A stretch of DNA of 64,000 bases from Magnetofaba australis IT-1 (GCF_002109495.1 NZ_LVJN01000020.1:1224300-1288299), one strand, 5' to 3'. Shown: positions 36,125 through 48,520, numbered from the stretch's first letter. Numbers and translations: made by a program. The notes: generated by a model not told the origin, from the sequence alone.

Positions 36125-37108
36125 TTAGCTGTTCGCCTTTTCAGCCATTTTTTGGGATGGCTGAAAAGACTGCTTTTGGTGCGTCGTCCGACGCCGTTCT
36201 CTGGCCGCCTCAAGCTTTTCATCTCGTTCGGCCAGGATCTGCACATGCCGCCCTTCCAGGCGATCCTGTGGGGTGACGTAGTCGATGGCGCTATGGAGCC
36301 GCCGGGTGTTGTAATGCTCGACGTACTTTCCCACAACCCGTTGGGCATCTTCCAGCGATAATGGCGTCTGAGGCCGAATGCACTCACGCTTCAAACTACC
36401 GTGAAAACGCTCCAGTTTTCCGTTGCTCTGCGGATAGTAAGGCGAAGTCCTCACATGCGTCATGCCGGATTCCCGGATGAACGCCTTAAAATCGTTGGCA
36501 ACGAACTGCGGCCCATTGTCTGAGATCAGCCGCGGCTTAGCTTCCGGATAGGCCTCCTGAGCTCGGAGCAGGACCACTTCAACCTCATCTTCCTTCATCG
36601 ACTCACGAATCTCCCAGTGGAGGATAAACCTGCTACATCCATCCAGGACACTGCACAGATAGTAGAACGTCCCCTGGATATTCAGATAGGAGATGTCCAC
36701 ATGCCAGTGTTTATGCGGCTCCGAAGGCTGTTTGAACCCTGTGCCCTTCTGCGAGGGCGATGGGCTCCAACGACGCATCAGCCCGGCAGTTCTGAGCACA
36801 CGCAGCACTGAAGAGGGGCTGACCGCCACCACGCCTGCATCCAGCATCATGTAGGTCAGGCGCCGATAGCCCTCTGACGGATGTTCATGGAAAAAGGCGA
36901 CAATCGCTTCCCTTTCCCAATCGTCCAGCCAAAAATCTCGGGGAATACGGCCATTGTGGTCATTAACCATTCCATAGCGCTTGCGCCATGAATAGAACTT
37001 GCCCCTTTGCACGCCTATCCAGTTGATAATTCGGCTCGTGTCGATTTCGCTCTTGTCTGACCAAAACGCCACGAAATTCACCACCGAATCCCGTATGTCC
37101 GGCTCCAC
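36125..37108 (-). CDS. IS3-family transposase OrfB (DDE integrase domain)
   Basis: 327 residues from the GTG at 37108, but most likely made as an OrfAB fusion by -1 frameshifting. An N-terminal HTH-like region (INWIGVQRGKFYSWRKRYG) leads to the rve core with catalytic residues in WHVDISYL (first Asp), LISDNGPQF (second Asp) and GKLERFHGSLKRE (Glu), followed by the HYNTRRLHSAIDYVTPQDRL signature. Full length and intact. It lies inside the sensor kinase gene in the opposite direction. Confidence 0.93.
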   Translation of the reverse strand: MEPDIRDSVVNFVAFWSDKSEIDTSRIINWIGVQRGKFYSWRKRYGMVNDHNGRIPRDFWLDDWEREAIVAFFHEHPSEGYRRLTYMMLDAGVVAVSPSSVLRVLRTAGLMRRWSPSPSQKGTGFKQPSEPHKHWHVDISYLNIQGTFYYLCSVLDGCSRFILHWEIRESMKEDEVEVVLLRAQEAYPEAKPRLISDNGPQFVANDFKAFIRESGMTHVRTSPYYPQSNGKLERFHGSLKRECIRPQTPLSLEDAQRVVGKYVEHYNTRRLHSAIDYVTPQDRLEGRHVQILAERDEKLEAARERRRTTHQKQSFQPSQKMAEKANS

Positions 37109-37119
37109 CCAGCAGCCGT

Positions 37120-37422
37120 TCAGCTCACCCCAAGACTTTTTTTTAGCGCAACATGCGCCTCAAGAAGCTCAGACATAACTTCATTTTTGGTTGCCAACTT
37201 CGCTTCTAGTTCGGCAATCTGTCGGTCACAAGCCTTTTGGCCGCGTTTGTCAGACAAGGCCGCTTCGCCGTTCTCAAACAAAGCCTTTTGCCAGCGATAG
37301 TACTGGCTGGGCTGAATGCCCGCCTCGTCGCACAGATCCGAGAGAACCACCTTCTCGACCAGGTGACGGCGCACATAGCCTACCTTCTGCTCAGCCGTAA
37401 ATCTCCGCTTCTTCCGTTCCAT
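37120..37422 (-). CDS. IS3-family OrfA (helix-turn-helix)
   Basis: 100 residues. FTAEQKVGYVRRHLVEKVVL, then SDLCDEAGIQPSQYYRWQKA form the IS3 OrfA helix-turn-helix that binds the element's ends. A leucine-zipper-like helix (ELEAKLATKNEVMSELLEAH) follows. It ends LKKSLGVS just after the slippery run; in the -1 frame the ribosome reads KKSWGELNGCWVEPDIRD straight into OrfB. Confidence 0.92.
   Translation of the reverse strand: MERKKRRFTAEQKVGYVRRHLVEKVVLSDLCDEAGIQPSQYYRWQKALFENGEAALSDKRGQKACDRQIAELEAKLATKNEVMSELLEAHVALKKSLGVS
37137..37144 (-). other. Programmed -1 frameshift site in IS3 element
   Basis: Eight A residues followed by G on the coding (minus) strand, at codons CTA AAA AAA AGT of orfA. 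Slipping back one base opens a continuous frame into orfB, the usual way IS3 elements make OrfAB transposase. Confidence 0.8.
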
Positions 37423-37490
37423 ACAAACCTCCGCTTATTATCTACACATTATAAACGGCTTGTTTGTCATTTTCCAACTGAACCGAAACA

Positions 37491-40400
37491 GGGATGGGAT
37501 GGCGCGTATTGGTCCGGCAGCCCTCTGACATCGCTCTGGCTGAAGGAGAGGCTATTAAGACCGGGCTTTGGCTATTCGTCGTTTGTGGCTCCATGCTCAT
37601 TGGCTGGTGGGTTTGGTCGGCGGTCGGGCGTTTGGTGGCGCCCATTCACGCCATTGCCGATGCGGCGCTGAGCATTGCCCAAGGCGATCTGGCGCAGAGC
37701 TTGCCGTCGGTTGAGGGGCAAAGCGAGGCGGGCGTGTTGTCCGAATCGCTCAATGCCATGCTTCGGACGATAGTAGAGCAAAAAGAGTGCGTGTCTGAGG
37801 CGAATCTGAGGTTGGAGGAGCGGGTCGCGCAGCGGACGTTGGATTTACATGAGAGCAAACAGGTCTTCACAGACATTCTTCGTTCAATGACCGATGGGGT
37901 GTTGCAGATCGATACAAAGGGCGTTATCTCCACCTGCAACCAAGCTGCGGCGCACATGTTCGGGTTTGCAGAGAATGAACTGATCAACCTGAATATCCAG
38001 CAGCTTATCCCTTCTGCATTGTTTAAATTGCCGCATTTTTCCAATGCAGACGCCGTCGTTCCCTCGGCATCGCCCAGCAAGGTGTTTTTTTTCCAAGAGA
38101 TCGATGGCATTGCAAAAGATGGCTCCAAAATTCCCGTCAGTTTGACCATTACCCGGGGCGGACCCGCGGAAAAGCCATTCTTTACGTTGGTTGTTCGGGA
38201 TATTTCGGAACAGAAAGCGGCGGAAGCGACCTTACGCATCGCCGAGGCAAAACGACTCCAACTGCAAGAGCAGATGGAAGCGATCCTCGCGAATATGCCG
38301 AACATCGTCTTTCTCCATACTGTGAATAATAAGATTCTGTTTGTGAATGAGCGTTTTGCCGATGTTTTGCAGCGAAAGCCAGATGCCTTCGCAGGCAAAA
38401 ATATTGCCGACATCTTCCCAGACTCCTTGGCGCAGCAGCTGGAGGAGGCCAAGCGGTGGGTGCTCCAACGCGGACTGCCAAAATATGAGAACATCGCCAT
38501 TCCCAGTAGCTCCGGGCGACGCTACTTCGATTTGACTCTCTTCCCCTTAACCCTCGACGCCACCTCAGAGCCGCTCGTATGTGGCATCGGCACGGACATC
38601 ACGCAGCGCTATCTGGAGGAGCAACTCCAATCGGAAGCGCGTAAAGTTTCTGAAAAAATCGCAGCCGATGATCCGCTGGAGGATATCTGCTCCGCCATTG
38701 TTGATTTCATCGAGGCGATCAATCCAGCAAGCTACGGCTCCATCCATCTGCTGGTTCCCGGCTTCAAAACGCTAAAGTTCGTCGTGGGCGGAGGTCTGCC
38801 CGAGGCGTATGTGAAGCATGTCGAATCGTTTGAGTCTGGCAAAGGCGTGGGCTCTTGCGGCACCGCGGCGGCCACCGGCAAGCCGATGATTGTAGGGGAT
38901 ATCGCCCACCACCCCTATTGGGCGGCGTTCAAAGACGCCGCTTTGGAGAGTAACCTGCGCGCCTGCTGGTCATTTCCCGCTGTGACCAAGTCAGGCGAGG
39001 TGCTGGGGACTGTCGCCATGTACTATCAGGAGCCGCGACAGCCCTCCGATCGCGATATGACGTTGATGCGCGTGGCGGCGAACCTACTCTCCATCGCGGT
39101 GATCCATGACCGCAATCGCCAAGATCTGATCGACGCCAAAGTGCAGGCCGAACAGATGCAAGAGCGCCTGGAGTTGGTGCTCAAAGGGGGCAATCTTGGC
39201 ACCTGGGATGTGGATCTGGTGAATGGGACGCAGGTGGTCAATGCGCGCTGGGCCGAGATGATCGGCATGTCCCTGGAAGAGATTGGCAACCCCTCCACCA
39301 AAAGTTGGATGGATATCGTCCATCCTGACGATAAAGAGCGGGTGCTGAAAACGGGCCGGGATTACAAAGAGGGCAAAATTCCCGTTTATGAGAATGAGTA
39401 TCGCGCCATCCTTGCCGATGGCGAAACCCGCTGGTTCTACTCGCGCGGAGAGGCGGTGGCGTGGGATGCGGAGGGCAATCCGACACGCATGGCGGGGACG
39501 GCTCTGGATGTGACGGACCGCAAGCGCATGGAGGAGGAGCTGGCGCGGGCGAAGCGCGAGGCGGACGCCGCCAACCGGGCCAAAAGCGATTTTCTGGCCA
39601 ATATGAGCCACGAGATCCGCACGCCGATGAACGCCATCATCGGCTTCAGCCACCTGTGCCTGCAGACGCCGCTCACGCCGCGCCAGCAGGACTATGCGAG
39701 TAAGGTCCACACCTCCGCCAACTCGCTGCTGCAGATCATCAACGAGATTCTCGATTTCTCCAAAATTGAAGCCAACCGTCTGGAGCTGGAAGCGACCCGT
39801 TTTGAGATTCAGGATGTGTTCGATCGCCTCTCTACCGGGATCATTCTCAAGGCCATGGATAAGCGCCTAGAGTTCATTACCCTCTGTGCGCCCGATGTGC
39901 CCATGGTTCTGATCGGCGATCCGCTGCGGCTGGGGCAGATTCTGTTGAATCTGGTCAATAATGCGGTGAAGTTTACCCATGAGGGGGAAGTGGCTGTCCA
40001 TTTGAGCGTACTCGAAAAGCAGGCGGATCAGGTGCATCTTCTCGGTTCGGTCAAAGACACCGGCATTGGCATCGGTCCTGAGCAGAAAGAGCGTCTGTTC
40101 AAAGCGTTCAGCCAAGCGGACAGTTCAATTACGCGCATGTTTGGCGGCACCGGGCTGGGACTGGTGATTACGCAACATCTGGTGCACATGATGGGCGGCG
40201 ACATCCGGGTGGAGAGCGAACCGGGCCAAGGCAGTGAGTTTCTGTTCGACATCTGGATGCGCTATGAAGAGAGCGAGCCGCCGCACCTTGAGGGCGCGGC
40301 GCTACAGAAAATGCGCGTGCTGGCGGTTGATGACAACGCCAGCGTGCGGCAAGCGTTGAGCGATTATCTCACCTCTTTTCACTTTGAGTTCCTGTTGGCC

Positions 40401-41795
40401 GACTCGGGGGCGCAGGCGATTCAGTTGATCAAGCAGGCGCAGAGCGAAGAGGCGCCGATCTCCCTGGTGCTGATGGATTATCAGATGCCGGGGGAGGATG
40501 GCGTGGCGGTGGCGCAGGCCATTGATGGAGACGCGGAGATCCGCATCAAGCCGCGCACGCTCATGATGTCGCCCGAGAGCGACAGGCCGTTTTTGGAGGA
40601 GTTGGTCGGCATTCATGGCATTGTATCGTACATGCCCAAGCCCACCACGCAGAGTATTCTGTTTGACGCAATCGTCGGGGTGGATACGCGGAGCGCCAAG
40701 CATCGTGATCCAGATGTTCAAGGGAGAACTCTGTCCGCCAAACCCCTGCCTGACCTCAGTGGCGCGCGCATTCTTGTGGTTGAGGATAACATCATCAATC
40801 AACAGCTTGCCAAAGAGCTGCTGGAAGTGGTTCGCGCCCAGGTTAGTATTGCAGGCAATGGACAGGAGGCTATTGAGCAGCTGGAAACAACCGCGTTTGA
40901 CTGTGTGCTGATGGATATGCAAATGCCGGTCATGGATGGACTGACCGCCACGCGAAAAATCCGCACCGATGATCGCTGGCGCAGCGTGCCGATTTTGGCC
41001 ATGACCGCCAATGCCATGAAAGACGAAGTACAGGCGTGCTTGGATGTCGGGATGAATGAGCACATCGCCAAGCCGATTGATCCTGATCGGCTGTATACAA
41101 CCATCGCGCATTGGGTCGACGTGAAAGGGGTGATAGAGCCTGAAGCCGGGAAACAGTTGGACCTGGATATCACGGTGGGAAAAGATCTGCAGATCGATGG
41201 CGTGGATATGCAGGATGCGCTCTTGCGAGTGGGTGGAAATCTGCAGACACTGCAATGGCTTTTGCTGCGTTTTGTTGAGAATAACAGCAGCGCGGATGTC
41301 GACTTGAAGGCGCATCTCGCGGCGCAGGAGTGGGAGAAAGCCAGACACTTGGTCCACGCTATTCGGGGGGTTGCGGGGAATATCGGCGCCAAGGCGCTGC
41401 GCAGTGAGGCGGAGAGTTTGGAAAACGTTTTAAAGGCGTCTCCCTCCGAAGCGCCGGACGTCGCGCCGTTTGCGGCGGCCTTGCAGCGCCTTTGTCAGGG
41501 CATTGCGGCGGTTCTCCCCAGCGGAGATGAGGGCGGCAAGAAGGGGGAGGTCGCCTCCAGTGATGCATTGGATTTGGAAAAGATCCAAAGCGTTCTGAAA
41601 CAGATCGCCACCGCGTTGGATCATGAATATAGCGCGGTGGAGCCGCTGATGGAGACACTGAGGCCGCTGCTTTCCCGCTCGAGCCTGAGCGGGCAACTAC
41701 GTTCCCTGACGCAACAGGTGGAAGAGTTCGAAACAGAAGTCGCGCAGAAAACCATTCAGCAAATGCTCGACGAGCTTGTCGGCAAAGAGGGGTAA
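37491..41795 (+). pseudogene. Hybrid sensor kinase, 3' part (PAS-PAS-GAF-PAS-HisKA-HATPase-REC-REC-Hpt)
   Basis: About 1433 residues, in frame with the 5' part once the IS is removed. Order: second membrane helix ([19 protein letters not shown]), HAMP, coiled coil, PAS ([14 protein letters not shown]), PAS ([14 protein letters not shown]), GAF ([20 protein letters not shown]), PAS with PAC ([15 protein letters not shown]), HisKA with [12 protein letters not shown] (His near residue 706 of this part), HATPase ([19 protein letters not shown]), receiver one ([13 protein letters not shown]), receiver two ([19 protein letters not shown]) and Hpt ([17 protein letters not shown]). All phosphorelay residues remain. 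ATG 37494 could start a truncated kinase lacking the periplasmic sensor. Gene 41798 follows by two bases. Confidence 0.88.
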
Positions 41796-41797
41796 CC

Positions 41798-42904
41798 ATG
41801 ACGTCCAGCGTGAAGCCGAAGATCCTGGTGGTGGATGATGTTCCTGACAACCTGCGCGTATTAATGGGGACGCTCTCGGACGACTATGCCGTGGTCACTG
41901 CCCGCAGTGGCGAAGAGGCGTTGCGCAAAGCGGGATTGGACCCCAAGCCTGAACTCATTCTGCTGGATGTGATGATGCCGGAGATGGATGGGTTCGAGGT
42001 GTGCCGACGCCTCAAGGCGCAGAAGGAGACAAAAGAGATTCCGGTGATATTCGTGACCGCTGTGGATGATCACGACAGTGAGATTGCCGGTTTGGAAATT
42101 GGTGGCGTGGACTATATCCACAAACCCTTCTTCCCGCCCATCGTGAAAACCCGGGTGGCGAACCATTTGGCCCTGGCAAGATCCCGCAGGGTGTTGTTGG
42201 AGAGAAACGCCGCCTTGGAAGAGAACGAGCGTCTCCGGGATGATATTCAGCGCATCACCCAGCATGATTTGAAAGCTCCGCTCAACAGTATCCTGAACTT
42301 TCCTGAACTGTTGATGGGGGAGCCGAATATCACCGATGAGCAGAAGGTATGGTTAAAGAATATTGTCCGGGCCGGGAAATCGATGCTGGATATGATTAAC
42401 CACTCGCTGGATCTTTACCGCATGGAGAGAGGGACCTATCAGTACCAGCCTGATCTCCACGAACTGGACAAGGTGATTGAGCAGGTTGTGTCCGACCAGG
42501 AACGATTTGCCGGTATGCATGATGTCAAGATAGACGTTCAAACAGAGGGTCTAAGCGCCGAGGAGTTAAGAATTCCACTGGATGTGACGTTGAGCTATTC
42601 GATGTTTTCCAATCTGGTGAAAAACGCCATTGAGGCTGCGCCATCCGGCTCAGAAGTCTCTGTGCGGATTGAGCCGGAACAGGATCAATTGGCGATCTCC
42701 GTGTGTAATCAGGGCTCTGTGCCTGAAGAGATTCGAGATCGGTTTTTCGATAAACTTGTCACAGCAGGAAAGAAAAATGGCACAGGGCTGGGGACTTACT
42801 CGGCTCGACTGATGGCGCTGACGCAGAATGGCGCCATCGACATGAAGAGTGATGAACAAGAGGGAACAGCGTTGACTGTGCATCTTCCGCGCGCCATCGG
42901 GTGA
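41798..42904 (+). CDS. Receiver-histidine kinase protein (REC-HisKA-HATPase)
   Basis: A 368-residue cytoplasmic protein. The N-terminal receiver has ILVVDDVPDNLRVLMGTL, the phospho-acceptor in LILLDVMMPEMDGFEVC (near residue 56), VIFVTAVDD and YIHKPFFP. A coiled linker leads to a kinase core with RITQHDLKAPLNSILNF (His near residue 155), N-box NLVKNAIEAAPSG and G-box NGTGLGTYSARLMA. It starts two bases after the hybrid kinase stop, so it should receive phosphate from that relay's Hpt or receivers and could relay or terminate the signal. No DNA-binding domain is present in any protein of the cluster. Confidence 0.9.
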   Translation: MTSSVKPKILVVDDVPDNLRVLMGTLSDDYAVVTARSGEEALRKAGLDPKPELILLDVMMPEMDGFEVCRRLKAQKETKEIPVIFVTAVDDHDSEIAGLEIGGVDYIHKPFFPPIVKTRVANHLALARSRRVLLERNAALEENERLRDDIQRITQHDLKAPLNSILNFPELLMGEPNITDEQKVWLKNIVRAGKSMLDMINHSLDLYRMERGTYQYQPDLHELDKVIEQVVSDQERFAGMHDVKIDVQTEGLSAEELRIPLDVTLSYSMFSNLVKNAIEAAPSGSEVSVRIEPEQDQLAISVCNQGSVPEEIRDRFFDKLVTAGKKNGTGLGTYSARLMALTQNGAIDMKSDEQEGTALTVHLPRAIG

Positions 42905-43083
42905 GCGCGGAAAGTGTCGCAGCTTCGCGAAACAGTCAGACAGATTGCCTGGCGCGGCTTGGCCAAGCGGGGGGCATCCGGTTCACACCCAAGCGAGAAT
43001 CAAACCGTACACCAAGCCATGCTCCGTAGCCAGGCCATACCCCGGAAATGATCGCGAGTCGAGCGCATAAAACATTGAAAAAA

Positions 43084-43173
43084 TGGCGGACAGGGTGGGA
43101 TTCGAACCCACGGTGGAGTTGCCCCCACGACGGTTTTCAAGACCGTAGCCTTCAACCACTCGGCCACCTGTCC
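43084..43173 (-). tRNA. tRNA-Ser (UGA)
   Basis: Class II tRNA of 90 bases including the encoded CCA. Acceptor stem GGACAGG/CCTGTCC with discriminator G, D-arm TGGCCGAGTGG, anticodon loop CTTGAAA with anticodon TGA, long variable arm around GTGGGGGCAACTCCAC, and T-arm GGGTTCGAATCCC. It lies 29 bases downstream of serS on the same strand, so the synthetase and one of its substrates may be on one transcript. Confidence 0.96.
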
Positions 43174-43202
43174 GCATGCGAAATGTTCTGCTCTGCGCGC
43201 CC

Positions 43203-44516
<1,314 letters not shown>

Positions 44517-47264
44517 TTAGCTTGCCGCGTCATCGGCGCCGACGTCGCCTTCGGGCGCGCCATCGTCGATGTTGTCGATGCTTTCGATGTTCTCGTCATC
44601 CATTTCGGCGTCATCGTCGGACTCGGCGATGCGCGCCACCGACGACACCCGTTCGCCATCGGCCACATTGAGCACGCGCACCCCCTGGGTGCTGCGCCCG
44701 GCCAGGCGGATGGAGTCGACGCCGGTGCGGATCACCGTGCCCTGATCGGTGATCACCATCACCTCGTCGCCGGGCCACACGCCCAAGGCGCCCATCAGCG
44801 CGCCGGTCTTGTCGGTGACCGACATGCCGATCACGCCCAGACCGCCGCGCCCTTTGGTGGGGTACTGCGCCTCTTCGGTGCGTTTGCCGTAGCCGTTGGC
44901 GGAGATGGTGAGGATTTCACACTCGCTTCCCGGCTCCACCACCACCAGCGCGATCACCTTGTCATCGCCCTTCAGGCGCATGCCGCGCACGCCGCGCGCC
45001 ACCCGGCCCGAACGGCGCACATGGTTGACGCGGAAGCGGGCGGTTTTGCCCGCAGCGCTGAACAGCAGCACGCGGCCGCGCTCCACCGTGGCATCATCGT
45101 CGCCGCTGTCGTCGGAATCGTCGGCGTCATTTTCGATCACGGCGACGGCGGATTCGTCGTCGTCGCCATCCTCGCCGCCGGTTCCCAGCTCTTCCAGCGG
45201 GGTGGGGGCCAGCGCCACGCCAATCAGGCCATCCTCGTCCATCAGGTTGATGGCGCGGATGCCGTTGGTGCGGATGTTGCCATACGCCGACAGCGCGGTC
45301 TTCTTCACCAAGCCGCAGCGGGTGGCGAAGAGGATATCCCAGGCGTCCCACTCTTTGGGGTCGATGGCCACCGGCACGATCTGCGCCAGCTTCTCGCCTT
45401 CATCCAGCGACAGCACATTGACCACCGGGCGACCGCGCGAGATGCGGCTGCCCTGGGGCAGTTCGTAGACTTTCAGCTTGTAGACGCGGCCTGTATCGGT
45501 GAAGCAGAGGATGGTGGCGTGGGTGGAGGCCACGAACATCTGTTCGATCCAATCCTCATCCTTCATGCCGGTGGCGGACTTGCCTTTGCCGCCGCGACGC
45601 TGGGCGCGGTAGTCGGCGCTGGCCTGGCGCTTGATGTAGCCGGCGTGGCTCACCGTCACCACCATCTCCTCCTCTTCAATGAGGTCGGCGATGGAGAAGT
45701 CGCCAATGGCGTCGAAGATCTGCGTACGGCGCGGATTGGCGAAACGCTCCTTGATCTCCAGCAGCTCGCCGCGAATCACCTCCATCAGCACCGTTTCGGA
45801 GCCGAGGATCTCTTTGAGTCGCGCGATCTCTTTGAGGATCTCGGCGAACTCGTCGTGGATCTTCTCCTGCTCCAGGCCGGTCAGGCGGTGCAGGCGCATA
45901 TCCAGGATCGCCTGGGCTTGGTCGGAGGAGAGCTGATAGCCGCCGGGCACAAAGCCGGGGGAGGCGATATCGCCTTCGCCCATGGCGCGCAGCAGCATGG
46001 ACTCCACTTCGCCGCGTCCCCACACCTCTTGCATCAGCCCCTCTTTGGCCACCGCCGGGGAGGAGGCGGCGCGGATCAGGGTGATGATGCGGTCGATATT
46101 GGCCAGCGCAACGGCCAAACCTTCCAAAATGTGCGCGCGGGACTGCGCTTTTTTCAGTTCGAACAGGGTGCGCCGGGTCACCACCTCGCGGCGGTGCTTG
46201 AGGAAGGCGTCGAGGAAGCCGCGCAGCCCCAGGGTTTGCGGACGACCCTCCACCAGCGCCAGGGCGTTGACCCCGAACGAGGTCTGCATGGGGGTGTGCT
46301 TGTAGAGTTGGTTGAGCACCACATCGGACTGGGCGTCGCGCTTGAGCTCCACCACCACGCGCATGCCCTGACGGTCGGACTCATCGCGCAGGTCGCTGAT
46401 GCCCAGGACTTTCTTCTCCCGCACCAACTCGGCGATGCGCTCCACCAGGCGTGCTTTATTCACCTGATAGGGCAGCTCGGTGACGATGATCGCCTCGCGG
46501 CCATCTTTTTTGGTCTCGATGTTGGTGACCGCGCGGATCACCACCGAGCCGCGCCCGGTCTCATAGGCGGAGACGATGCCCGCATGGCCGTGGATGGAGC
46601 CGCCGGTGGGGAAGTCGGGGCCGGGCACATATTGCATCAGGTCGCGATTGGAGAGCGACTTGTCGTCGATGAGGGCGCAGGTGGCGTCGATCACTTCGCC
46701 CAGATTGTGCGGCGGAATATTGGTGGCCATGCCCACGGCGATGCCCGCCGAGCCGTTGACCAGCAGGTTGGGGAACTTGGCTGGCAGCACCTGCGGCTCG
46801 GACAGCGAGCCGTCGTAGTTGGGCGAAAACTCCACGGTCTCCTTGTCGATATCGAGCAGGAGTTCGTGGGACAGGCGGGTCATGCGCACTTCGGTGTAAC
46901 GCATGGCCGCCGGGGAGTCGCCGTCCACCGAGCCGAAGTTGCCCTGGCCATCCACCAGCATGTGGCGCATGGAGAAGTCCTGCGCCATGCGCACGATGGT
47001 GTCGTACACGGCGGTGTCGCCATGGGGGTGATATTTACCGATGACGTCACCGACCACGCGGGCCGACTTTTTATACGGGCGGTTCCATTCGTTGCCCAGT
47101 TCGCGCATGGCGAACAGCACGCGCCGGTGCACCGGTTTGAGCCCGTCGCGCACGTCGGGCAGGGCGCGGCCGACGATTACGCTCATGGCGTAATCGAGAT
47201 AGGACCGCTGCATTTCGTCTTCGATATTGATGGGCTGCTGTGCGCTGTTTTCGGGTTCACTCAT
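44517..47264 (-). CDS. gyrA: DNA gyrase subunit A
   Basis: 915 residues. The breakage-reunion domain has [20 protein letters not shown] and the catalytic Tyr123 in [10 protein letters not shown]. The quinolone-determining region reads [10 protein letters not shown] with Thr84 and Asp88 where E. coli has Ser83 and Asp87. The C-terminal beta-pinwheel contains the GyrA box in [12 protein letters not shown], which marks gyrase rather than topoisomerase IV, and the chain ends in a long acidic tail ([20 protein letters not shown]). An acidic stretch is also inserted in a pinwheel blade ([20 protein letters not shown]). It supercoils DNA with GyrB, whose gene is not here. Confidence 0.97.
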   Translation of the reverse strand: MSEPENSAQQPINIEDEMQRSYLDYAMSVIVGRALPDVRDGLKPVHRRVLFAMRELGNEWNRPYKKSARVVGDVIGKYHPHGDTAVYDTIVRMAQDFSMRHMLVDGQGNFGSVDGDSPAAMRYTEVRMTRLSHELLLDIDKETVEFSPNYDGSLSEPQVLPAKFPNLLVNGSAGIAVGMATNIPPHNLGEVIDATCALIDDKSLSNRDLMQYVPGPDFPTGGSIHGHAGIVSAYETGRGSVVIRAVTNIETKKDGREAIIVTELPYQVNKARLVERIAELVREKKVLGISDLRDESDRQGMRVVVELKRDAQSDVVLNQLYKHTPMQTSFGVNALALVEGRPQTLGLRGFLDAFLKHRREVVTRRTLFELKKAQSRAHILEGLAVALANIDRIITLIRAASSPAVAKEGLMQEVWGRGEVESMLLRAMGEGDIASPGFVPGGYQLSSDQAQAILDMRLHRLTGLEQEKIHDEFAEILKEIARLKEILGSETVLMEVIRGELLEIKERFANPRRTQIFDAIGDFSIADLIEEEEMVVTVSHAGYIKRQASADYRAQRRGGKGKSATGMKDEDWIEQMFVASTHATILCFTDTGRVYKLKVYELPQGSRISRGRPVVNVLSLDEGEKLAQIVPVAIDPKEWDAWDILFATRCGLVKKTALSAYGNIRTNGIRAINLMDEDGLIGVALAPTPLEELGTGGEDGDDDESAVAVIENDADDSDDSGDDDATVERGRVLLFSAAGKTARFRVNHVRRSGRVARGVRGMRLKGDDKVIALVVVEPGSECEILTISANGYGKRTEEAQYPTKGRGGLGVIGMSVTDKTGALMGALGVWPGDEVMVITDQGTVIRTGVDSIRLAGRSTQGVRVLNVADGERVSSVARIAESDDDAEMDDENIESIDNIDDGAPEGDVGADDAAS

Positions 47265-47388
47265 GGGGCGATGCCGTTGCCGTCCTTATTGGGGGCTGGA
47301 GATCTCAGCCGCGCTGGAATTTCGTGACCCATTACTATAGCGCATTGATGGGAACGACGACAGGTTTGGCGTGCTGTTTTTGCGCACG

Positions 47389-48261
47389 TTAATCGCGCGG
47401 CGGCTCCTGGCTTTTGGCTTCGCCCCACAGCGCTTCGAGGCGATCGAGTCCAGCGGTGTGGGCGTTCTCGCCGGTTTCGCGCAGGCGCGCCTCCACGTGG
47501 AGGAATCGGTTCTGCACCTTATGGGCGCTGTGGCGCAGGGCGGTCTCCGGGTCGATGTCCAGGTGGCGCGCCAGATTCACCAGGCTGAACAGCAGGTCGC
47601 CCACCTCCTCCTTGACGTGGTGCTGATCGCCCTCGGCGCGCGCCTCCACCAACTCGCCCAACTCCTCCCGCACCTTGTGGATCACCCCCTCCGGGTCGGG
47701 CCAGTCGAAGCCCACCTTGGCCATCTTCTGCTGCAGCTTATACGCCCACAGCAGCGCCGGGAGTTTGTTGGAGAGGCCGTCGAATACCGATGGCGGCGGC
47801 TCGGTCTGCCCCGAGGCGGCGCGTTCGCGCGCTTTGAGGGACTCCCAGTTGTTGGTCACGTCCTGGGCGGCGTCCAGCTTCTCGTCGGCGAACACGTGGG
47901 GGTGGCGGCGCTCCATTTTGGTCACCACGCCATCCACCACGTCGGCCAGGGTGAATTGGCGGTTGTCCTCGGCGATGCGGCTGTAGAACACCACATGGAA
48001 CAGCAGGTCGCCCAGCTCCTTCTTCAGTTCCGGCACGTCGCCGGTCTCCACCGCGTGCACCACCTCGTAGACCTCCTCAATGGTGTAGCGCAGCAGCGAA
48101 TCATAGGTCTGCTCCTGGTCCCACGGGCAGCCGTCGGGGGCGCGCAGGCGGCGCATCAGCTCCTCCAGTTGCGCAAACGCGCGTCCGGCGGGGGAGTCGC
48201 TCACCTTTTTGAGTGCGCGGGACGAATTTTCCCCCTCACCGGGGGCGGCAGAATCTTCCAT
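47389..48261 (-). CDS. mazG: MazG nucleoside triphosphate pyrophosphohydrolase
   Basis: 290 residues with two tandem all-alpha MazG domains. Domain one has RLRAPDGCPWDQEQTYDSLL, the metal-binding EEVYEVVHAVETGD and ELGDLLFHVVFYSRIAED. Domain two has KVREELGELVEARAEGD and EEVGDLLFSLVNLARHL. The enzyme hydrolyses NTPs and dNTPs to monophosphates and pyrophosphate, cleaning nucleotide pools. It is upstream of gyrA on the same strand (124-base gap) and divergent from flgF. Confidence 0.93.
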   Translation of the reverse strand: MEDSAAPGEGENSSRALKKVSDSPAGRAFAQLEELMRRLRAPDGCPWDQEQTYDSLLRYTIEEVYEVVHAVETGDVPELKKELGDLLFHVVFYSRIAEDNRQFTLADVVDGVVTKMERRHPHVFADEKLDAAQDVTNNWESLKARERAASGQTEPPPSVFDGLSNKLPALLWAYKLQQKMAKVGFDWPDPEGVIHKVREELGELVEARAEGDQHHVKEEVGDLLFSLVNLARHLDIDPETALRHSAHKVQNRFLHVEARLRETGENAHTAGLDRLEALWGEAKSQEPPRD

Positions 48262-48377
48262 GGGGCAATCCTTTCCGCTGAATATGGCCGATGTTGCCCA
48301 ATCAGTGGGTAGGCCGGGGGCGTGATTATGGGTAAATGCGCAATATAACGCACTGTTTTTCTATCGTGTGGCGAGTT

Positions 48378-48393
48378 TGGCGCCTGGGTTGCT
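48378..48393 (+). promoter_or_regulatory. Sigma54-type promoter of flgF
   Basis: TGGCGCCTGGGTTGCT has the -24 GG and -12 GC at the exact 10-base spacing and matches TGGCACN5TTGCW apart from one base. It lies in the mazG-flgF divergent gap, 128 bases before the flgF start. Sigma54 control of rod and hook genes is common in proteobacteria. Confidence 0.65.
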
Positions 48394-48520
48394 CAATGTT
48401 AGGCGTCGCGGCAAGAGCGCACTGCTCAGACCTGCGGCGCAACCGGCGCACAAGACGTCGGCGGCCCCAGATGGGGCCACAACAAACTGACAAGAGCCTG
48501 CGCACACGAAAGAGGGAATC

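Larger units (their letters stand above)
36079..37490 (-). mobile_element. IS3-family insertion sequence
   Basis: 1412 bases with TG...CA ends and imperfect terminal repeats: TGCTGGTTCAGC... at 36079 against TGTTTCGGTTCAG... read inward from 37490, both continuing into GGAAA and ATGACAA. It is flanked by GGGATG on both sides (36073-36078 and 37491-37496). Orientation is minus: orfA then orfB with an A8G slippery site at their junction. Both frames are open, so it may be active. Removing it with one flanking copy fuses the sensor kinase reading frame exactly. Confidence 0.92.

Noticed and set aside
42945-43017. tRNA-like stretch near GGCTTGGCCAAGCGG and GGTTCACACC
   Set aside because: Resembles D-arm and T-arm fragments, but no acceptor stem or anticodon arm pairs; probably chance around a palindrome.
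44517-47264. Thr84 in the GyrA quinolone region as a resistance mutation
   Set aside because: Threonine or alanine at this site is natural in many lineages; no inference can be made without a susceptible reference.
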